A DNA stretch of 64,000 nucleotides from Lophium mytilinum. Taxonomy: Eukaryota > Ascomycota > Dothideomycetes > Mytilinidiales > Mytilinidiaceae. The notes beneath the pieces are model-generated. The model saw only the letters and a program-made list of their open reading frames with translations, did no database searches and was not told the origin of the DNA. The stretch spans positions 894,255 to 958,254 of the forward strand of contig MU004196.1 of NCBI GenBank assembly GCA_010093605.1, given 5' to 3'. Below, one piece after another: positions 57,134-64,000 of this stretch. The stretch's first letter is position 1. Each line of letters starts with the position of its first letter. A program made the translations under genes and the position numbers.

Positions 57134-59711
57134 ATGCTCAATTCACGCTCTACGTCAATTGCTATCCTCCTACTCTTCGCCCATACTTGGACAACATCTG
57201 CCAATAAATTTGAGAAGCGCGTAGGCGACTTCGATCCTCTTGCCTATGTCAATCAATTGATCGGTTCTACCAATGACGGAAACGTATTCGCAGGTGCGAC
57301 ATTGCCCTATGGAATGGCCAAGGCCGTCGCCGACGTGAATGGTCAAAATACGGGAGGATTTGCCTTCGACGGCAGCAATGTCACTGGTTTCTCGAGGTAT
57401 GGAGTTTTTCTAGTATCTAATGTTGCATCCAAAATTGACTTTCGACAAGCTTGCACGACTCAGGCACTGGAGGCAACCCATCACTGGGCAATTTTCCTCT
57501 ATTTCCACAATACTGCCCAGAAAACGAACTGGACAATTGCAATTTCCCAATTACTTCCCGCGCTACTCCCTATCTCAACGACTCGGTTAAGGCCAGCCCA
57601 GGCTATTTCGCATTGTCATTGGAGAATGGTATCCACGCGGAGATGACCGCAGCTCAACACGCTGCATTGTACCACTTTAGCTTTCCCTCCAAGAAGTCGA
57701 GTAATGGATCGGCATTGAATCCACTCATCATGCTCGACCTGACGGACCTGTGGGCGAGTAGACAAAATGCGTCAATCAGTATAGATGAATCCACAGGAAG
57801 AATGAAAGGCAATGGCACTTTCCTTCCCAGTTTTGGCGCTGGGTATTATGTTGCACATTTCTGCGTTGACTTTGCTGGAGCATCGATCCTCGACTCGGGA
57901 GTTTGGGTCAACAACCGAGCTGACACCGAGCCTAAGGAGTTGTTCGTTACGAGGGGTTTCAATCTGTTCTATCTCCAAGCTGGTGGATTCGTGAGATTCA
58001 ATGGTCCCATCGAAGATAACTTAACCGCAAGAGTTGGAGTGAGCTTCATTAGTGCAGATCAAGCATGTCAAAATGCGGAGAAGGAAATACCAGGCCCAGA
58101 CTACGACTTTGAAGGCATTAAGAGCAAGGCAGAGGATGCATGGAGAGAAAAACTCTCGCCCATCTCGATTGAAGCTGGAGGCGTGAACGAGACGATGCAA
58201 ACAAATTTCTACAGTGGAATGTACAGGACTATGATCTCACCACAGGATTATACTGGAGAAAACCCTAATTGGGAGACCTCAGAACCGTACTTTGACTCCT
58301 TTTACTGGTAAGTTTGTCAATGTAAATCCGAAAGCAGGTCCTTACAAGCACTGCTAATCTATGTCCCACCAGCATTTGGGATGCCTTCAGGGTACAGCAC
58401 CCCTTCTTAACTATTGTTGATCCCGTCGCGCAATCGAAAATGGTCCGCAGTCTCCTTTCCACATACCAACACGAAGGCTGGCTCCCGGATTGCCGCATGA
58501 GTTTATGCAAAGGCTGGACGCAAGGCGGGTCCAACGCCGACGTCGTCATTGCTGATGCCTACATAAAGAACCTCACAGGCATCGACTGGGATCTCGCCTA
58601 TCAAGCAGTTGTCAACGACGCTGAGAATGAGCCCCTTGAGTGGTCCTATGAAGGCCGCGGCGGGTTGCAAAGCTGGAAGCGCTACAACTACATCCCCTAT
58701 CTCGATTTCGACTACCTTGGGTTTGGAACGAACTCGAGAAGCATTTCCAGAACTCTTGAGTATTCCTACAACGACTACTGCATCTCAACACTGGGGAAAG
58801 GCCTTGGAAAGGATGAATACACAAAATACCTCTCCCGAGCCGGGAACTGGCAAAACCTTTTCAAAGCAGACCAGAAATCCCTCATCAATGGCACAGACAC
58901 CGGCTTCACTGGCTTCTTCCAACCAAAATACCAGAACGGCACCTGGGGCTACCAAGACCCGATCGCCTGTAGCCCGCTCACAGATTTCTGCTCCCTAACC
59001 TCCAACCCCTCCGAGACCTTTGAGTCGTCCGTATGGGAATACCTCTTGTAGGTCCCCTGCCCTCTATTTCCCATCCTCATCCTCCATGGACTAACCAACC
59101 TCACCAACCCCAGCTACGTCCCCCACGACATGCCCACCCTGATCACCCTCCTCGGCGGCCCCACCTCCTTCATCGCCCGCCTCGACTACTTCCACACCTC
59201 CGGCCTCGCCGACATCGGCAACGAGCCCGTCTTCCTCACCATCTTCCAGTACCACTACGCCGGCCGCCCCGCCCTCTCCGCCGAGCGCGCCCACTACTAC
59301 CTCCCCTCGCGCTTCTCACCCACCCCCGGCGGGCTGCCCGGCAACGACGACTCCGGCGCCATGGGCGCCTTCACCGTCTTCGTGATGATGGGCCTATTCC
59401 CGAACCCCGGGCAAGACGTGTATTTCATCATCCCGCCGTTCTTCGAGAGCGTGAGCGTGCGGAGCCCGCAGAGCGGGAAGACAGCCACGATCCGGAATGT
59501 GAATTTCGATGGGGGGGAGTATAAAAATATCTATGTTCAGAACGCGACGTTGAATGGGGAAGTGTATACGAAGAGTTGGGTAACGCATGATTTCTTCGCG
59601 CAGGGGTGGACGCTGGAGTTGGTGCTGGGGCCGGTGGAGAGTGCGTGGGGGACGAGGGAGGAGGATTTGCCGCCCGGTGGTGTTGGGGAGGGGGGGATGG
59701 GGGGTTTGTGA
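57134..59711 (+). CDS. Secreted GH92 alpha-mannosidase
   Basis: Four exons, 57134-57396, 57450-58307, 58373-59047 and 59114-59711, giving 797 residues (sum divisible by three). Signal peptide at residues 1-23. GH92 enzymes are calcium-dependent exo-alpha-mannosidases, mostly acting on alpha-1,2 links. Typical blocks are GDFDPLAYVNQLIGSTNDGN, FAGATLPYGMAKAVADV, HDSGTGGNPSLGNFP, YSGMYRTMISPQDYTGENP, FDSFYCIWDAFRVQHPFLTI, GWLPDCRMSLCKGWTQGGSN, a VFLTIFQYHYAGRP block, and LPGNDDSGAMGAFTVFVMMG near the C-terminus. Joins at the second and third introns restore FYCIWD and LFYVPHD. Several N-x-S/T sites fit secretion, and a role in N-glycan or mannan turnover is likely. In exon 4, third positions are almost all C to about 59435, then G. 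The 163-codon overlapping frame is a shadow. Confidence 0.93.
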
Positions 59712-60394
59712 GGTGGACGTTGTTGGGTTTGCTTGAAGAAGCAGTAGGGGTAAGATGGGGAGAGTTGCCAGAGGGGATTAGACTCGAGATATCTGGATCA
59801 CGATGGTTAGACAACGAAGCACTAGCATACCTCACATCAGCCGAAGAAGCAACTTATTTTCAAGATTATTAATGGAAGACTCAAAATCGGTCAGCTCGAT
59901 GGCTCCTAGCTAGCTACACGGCCCCCCACCACCACACATTCCCACCACTCTACTCATATTTACACACTTCAGCACCTCTATTCCCTCAATCTATCTATCC
60001 CCACATCTGCCTCCCGACTTCCTTTCTCTCCCTCCGCATACCACACCAATCATCCCCCTTTCTCCCTCAAAAAAACACTACAAGAAATTAACACCACTTA
60101 TCGCCAGCTAATACGCCCTAGTATGTACCGTCGTCGCATCCAAGGAAGGAAAACGGAATACACAAAAAACCCCACAAGCCACCGAAGAAGAATAAGCCCT
60201 CGCCGATCCCGTCTATAGCAAAAAAATAAATCTGTTTGTTTTTTTCCTCAAAATCGTCCATCGTTCGTGTATAGCTAGCTCGGTGCCAATCCACTCAACT
60301 GAAATAAAACACGTCTCTCACGAAAGAGGTTTTTTGCTGTTGCAAAACCTCAGAAGGCTTTTTTTTCGTGCGATACTTCAAATCTAGCAAGCGC
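59712..60394. other. Convergent 3' intergenic region
   Basis: 683 bp between GH92 and SKG6-like 3' ends. Pyrimidine- then A-rich untranslated-type sequence, no gene. Confidence 0.5.
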
Positions 60395-62692
60395 CTAGGC
60401 AGGCCGACCCAGGTTCATCTGCGGCCTCAAGCTCTCCATGAGGTCGTCGCGGGTGCCGACGACCTCCTTAGGCATACGCGAGACGCGGTACGCGCCGGCG
60501 CGGATGCTGTTGAGCTGGACTTGGGACATGGCGGAGCGAGTGGAGCGGATGGAGCCCGCGTCGGAGCCGGAGCCGTTGTCGCGGAACTTGGGCGGCGGGG
60601 CGAAGTCGAGCGCGGTGAAGGTGCTGGACTTGCGGAGGGCGTGACTAGGGCAGGTTAGCTTACGGGCTGGTAAAGAACTGCTTTGAATAGTGACTTACGG
60701 GCTGGGCATAGCAGGAAGGTCGTCGAAGGCGCCCACTAATGGCGTATGAGCTCGCACTGCAGGGCTATACGGTCTCGGCGCACCGAGAGGACTGTCAGGT
60801 CGTCGACCAGCCTGGCGATCTCTGTACGAGACAGGAGGAGCAAAGTCGAGAGGGTTGAAGATGGCCGAATCTTCCTTGAGCTTGCCAGGCGTTGGGAGCG
60901 AGGTGAGAGGCGTAGGGGGTGGCAGAGGTCTCCGGGGAGCAGCCACGCGTCCGCTCATGGAAGAGTTGCCGCGAGGAGGCGGCATGAAATGGCCGGTAGA
61001 ACCGCTGGAGGCTCGGCCACGGCCAGTCTGGCCCTGGAAGCGTGGGGGAGCACGAGGAGGCGGTGTCATGGCCCGGCGGCCAATGGGCTGAGCGTATGGT
61101 GCCTGAGCCATGACAAAGTTGCCAGTCTCGGGGTCGAAGATGGTTCCGTCCGCAAGGTACTCTGGGTTGTAGTCCTCGTAGTAACCCACAGGGTCCGGCT
61201 TAGAGTCATCAAAGTACTCCTTGTAGAAGGAACGGATACGGTTGGCACGCGTTTCGGGGTTATCGGCTGGGTCATCTGGGGGCAGAGGACGAAGGCTCAT
61301 CGACAATCGACGAGGGTCATAGCCAAGATCATCCACCCCGAGGGCGAAGGCGTTGTTGTTGTTGTTGTACGATTCCTCGTGTTGAACTGGCATTGGAGCA
61401 TCGACTGATCTGCGGCTAGCATTGCCGCCATCATAGCTCTGTTCACGAGAAGGAGGTGTAACTTTGAAGCCATCGCCGTAGTCGCTGGTGTCACTAATGC
61501 GGTTCATGTTGTTGGCATTAGATATGACAACAGCCTCCTGCGATTGGATTCGTGGTGGTGGCCGAGGGTGCTCGGGGAGCAGCTTGGCTGGAGGGGAAAT
61601 TGGCCTTGGAGCATGGATATGAGGAAGAGTGGGTTCGGGAGGCGATTGAGCTTGTCCAGGGGCCTCAACAGTCGAGCCATCTCGGCTGTGGATGAAGGAG
61701 CCCAGGTAATTGTTGCTCGCCCTCATAGCATTGGCGTTGTTATCAAAGTAGGAGTCGCGTCCACCATCGGCAGGGTTGGGTGCAAGTCCGCCGTTCGATG
61801 CAGGCGCACGTGGCGGTGATCGATCTTGGGGGTTCGAGGGAGGCCCAGCTGGCTGTGCAGTCGCAGCTGGAAACTGGATCTGTGGCGGCTTCTCGCTGAG
61901 TGGAGATCCTACCTTGGAGTCGCCCCGGGGCGGGACCGACTGCGACATGCGCTGAGCGTTCTTCAATAGGCTTCCGTTCATCCTATCGGTACCCCCACTC
62001 GACCCCGTATACATTGAAGAGTTGTCGCGGGGAGCACGCGTGCTGCTTCCAGTTCTCATGCTAGCACTGTCTTTGATGAAAGTTACCGGGCGGTAGGGGT
62101 CATGCGGATCGTCCATGGAGCGCGCCATGGAGTTGACTGACTCTCGCGAATTGTTCAGGCCGGCTGGGAGAATGTAAGGGCTTCCAACTCCAAGGTCCAT
62201 GGACAAGCCCTTGTCACCCCGAAGTGTCTTCTCGGTGTCGGTGATGGTCATCTCCGGGATCCCCTTTCCTTTCTGACTTGGCATGCCCGTCGTCTCCAGG
62301 CCGAAATCGAGAGATTTGTGGGGATCATTCCTGTCCTCTTCCTTGAGTTTCCTCTGGTGGCGGCGGTGGAGAAATAGAAGGACTACGATGGCCAAGAATA
62401 CGGGAATTCTACGAAAGATCAGTACACATAGTACACAAGAGATGGAACTGGCCTACATAACGGCACACACAACGGGAACAAGATAATCGGGAGTCGGCTT
62501 CTCGCATTCGTTGGCGGACCCAGTACACTTGTCACGGGGTAGCAGGGCGCGAGTTATCGAGTGAAGAGCCCGGCTCGGGATCTCCATGACTGGGTCAGCA
62601 GGAGCAGGGCCTCGAGGCAGCAAGTCGGCAGATGCTACTGCGGCGTCTCTCCTCGCATGGTGGAAATGGTTGTGAGAGTGGTGTTGATGCAT
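60395..62692 (-). CDS. SKG6-like single-pass membrane protein
   Basis: Three exons, 62692-62457, 62408-60699 and 60644-60395, giving 731 residues (sum divisible by three). ATG 62692 (MHQHHSHNHFHHARRD) is chosen, with an in-frame ATG at 62746 possible. There is a short His-rich N-terminal part, then one transmembrane helix YLVPVVCAVIIPVFLAIVVL (about residues 70-95) whose codons span the first intron. The stop-transfer HRRHQRKLKEEDRNDPHKSL follows, then a 600-residue Pro/Ser/Asn-rich cytosolic tail. Blocks such as SFYKEYFDDSKP and YYEDYNPEYLADGTIFDPET are conserved-looking islands in the disordered tail. The layout recalls fungal SKG6/AXL2-type polarity or cell-wall proteins, but this is a resemblance, not a firm family call. 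Confidence 0.8.
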
Positions 62693-64000
62693 CTTGGCGG
62701 CAGTCTTCACAGGGTGTTCATTCGGCCGCGACGGCGATTCTTCCAAGGAGTTCGTAATTGGCGCCCAGTAGAACGGCGATGACGGCAGGAACTCGAGTGA
62801 ATAGACGAATGGCGGTCGTGTCGACGGTATTTGGTTTAGATATTAACAGCGTAAGGTCGTAAGGCAATCGGTCATAGCCGGTAGTGCTGGACAGAGGCTA
62901 AAGGAGTGACGAAAGGTAAAAAGCAGCAGCAGCAAGAATCCGAACCCTGAAAAGAATGACTTGGGTAAGAGGAGGCGGGGAATGCTGCGAGATTAGTGAG
63001 TGCCCACGAGGGTGGTGGTGTTGAGAGAGCGGCGTGGTGAAGAGGAGAAGGGATTGACAACTCGGGGCTGGGTGGATGATGAGCGCGGAGCTTGCACGCA
63101 ACGGGACAGCTTGTCGACGGCAGGCGGTGATTGGGCGGGATTAGGGAGGGTAGCTTGCGTCGCACCAGCAAGAAATGGCGGAGAGCGACAGGGGCAATAA
63201 ATGAAGCCCAGATTGGGGCGCGGCACAGTGCGCATTCCATGCCGTGCGCAGTCCGTCATCCTTCACCACAACACTGCTCCAGGTGGCAGATTCTGCCGGA
63301 ATGACAGCAGAAACTCTGACGCACCTCAGGGGACGTCAATTGCAGCTATCCACGGCAGTGGCAACGGGCGAGGAGTGGCACACCATCAGGGAGGGCGTCT
63401 TCAGCCGCGTCGTGGTTCCTGAGTGGTTTGTTGGCAGCCTCGTAAATTGCGAACGCTCAAGATAGACTCTAGCGCCTACACTATCGCGGAAGAAGCAAAG
63501 CGCCAGGTACACCTTTCCGAGGCCGAATCAGCAGCCGGAGCCCCTGTTGGTCGCGCAAAACCACAACTCCAAGGCTGACCCAGCCACGCCAGCCAGCCGC
63601 GAAGCGCTGAGATTGCGTGCCGAACGACCTGCCCCAAAGAGAGAACACCATGCTCCTCACCCCGCAGCGATGGGGATGCTCTCAAGCCTCTTTCAGCTCT
63701 ACGTTGAGGTTAAAAGGCACTCCCACCATCACCGACATCTGTAACTCGTCCTCGATGTCTGATCCGGAGCACGTGTGTGCGCCTGGCCTTCTCCCGGCCT
63801 TCGGTGCCACGAGGTTTGGAAACGAAGGACGAAGGATCCTTCACAATTTCCTGACTATCCCCTCGTCCTCGCTTGCCACCTCCATGCCCGTGATCGTGGT
63901 GATCTTCGCGGTCTCGAGGGCTGCGCAATTCCCACTCCAATCACAATCCTGGCGTGCCTGCACGAAATAAGATGCCTTCTCAGTAATAATAGAGCTGTTA
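62693..64000. other. Right-edge region, no gene supported
   Basis: About 1.3 kb: promoter side of the SKG6-like gene, then sequence with overlapping open frames on both strands (62872-63259, 63476-63685, 63547-63970) without motifs. A gene beginning outside the window cannot be excluded. Confidence 0.4.

Overview
The window is nuclear DNA from a filamentous ascomycete (Pezizomycotina). A Dothideomycete is my best guess but is not proven. Genes on both strands carry short introns of about 45-175 bp with GTAAGT/GTRNGT donors, CTRAY-like branch points and CAG/TAG acceptors. The protein families are typically fungal: HET-domain proteins, a Zn(II)2Cys6 regulator, RTA1, Kex1, DASH Dad2, shugoshin, Siw14 and DUF3984-like. 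The window also holds one Tc1/mariner-type relic whose decay (TGG to TAG, GAG to AAG, many TpA) looks like repeat-induced point mutation (RIP). No rRNA, tRNA, CRISPR or bacterial-type operon was recognised. Exon coordinates come from reading splice signals and checking that total coding length is a multiple of three. They are not backed by transcripts.

Layout. 0-13 kb: a possible partial gene at the left edge, an MDR oxidoreductase (-), the Golgi carboxypeptidase Kex1 (+, 3 exons), a BTB-like protein with a long 9-residue repeat tail (-), a small membrane protein (-) and a HET-domain protein (-). 13-23 kb: an SDR/epimerase (+), then a compact housekeeping block. In it cytosolic methionyl-tRNA synthetase (-) is divergent from LTO1 (+), and shugoshin (-) is divergent from DAD2 (+). 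23-32 kb: an MFS sugar transporter with a 12-nt microexon (+), a secreted alpha/beta hydrolase (-) and a second HET-domain protein (+). 32-40 kb: a G-free 9-bp-unit satellite, a Siw14-type phosphatase (-), a DUF3984-like protein (+) and the GPI mannosyltransferase Gpi10 (-). 40.6-42.1 kb: a dead TIR transposon between GPI10 and the next gene. 42.8-64 kb: a SNF1-activating/CaMKK-like kinase (+), an RTA1 transporter-like protein (+), a Zn2Cys6 factor (-), a multipass membrane protein (-), an ABM-like protein (+), a GH92 alpha-mannosidase (+) and an SKG6-like single-pass membrane protein (-).

The genes do not form one pathway. Local themes are translation (MES1/LTO1 sharing a promoter with a CACGTG box), chromosome segregation (SGO1/DAD2 sharing a promoter), and secretory-pathway or cell-surface work (Kex1, Gpi10, GH92, SKG6-like, RTA1). 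The strongest pattern not explained by gene content is a change of third-position base inside at least six unrelated genes. Synonymous sites end mostly in C upstream, then abruptly in G (or G/T) towards the 3' end.
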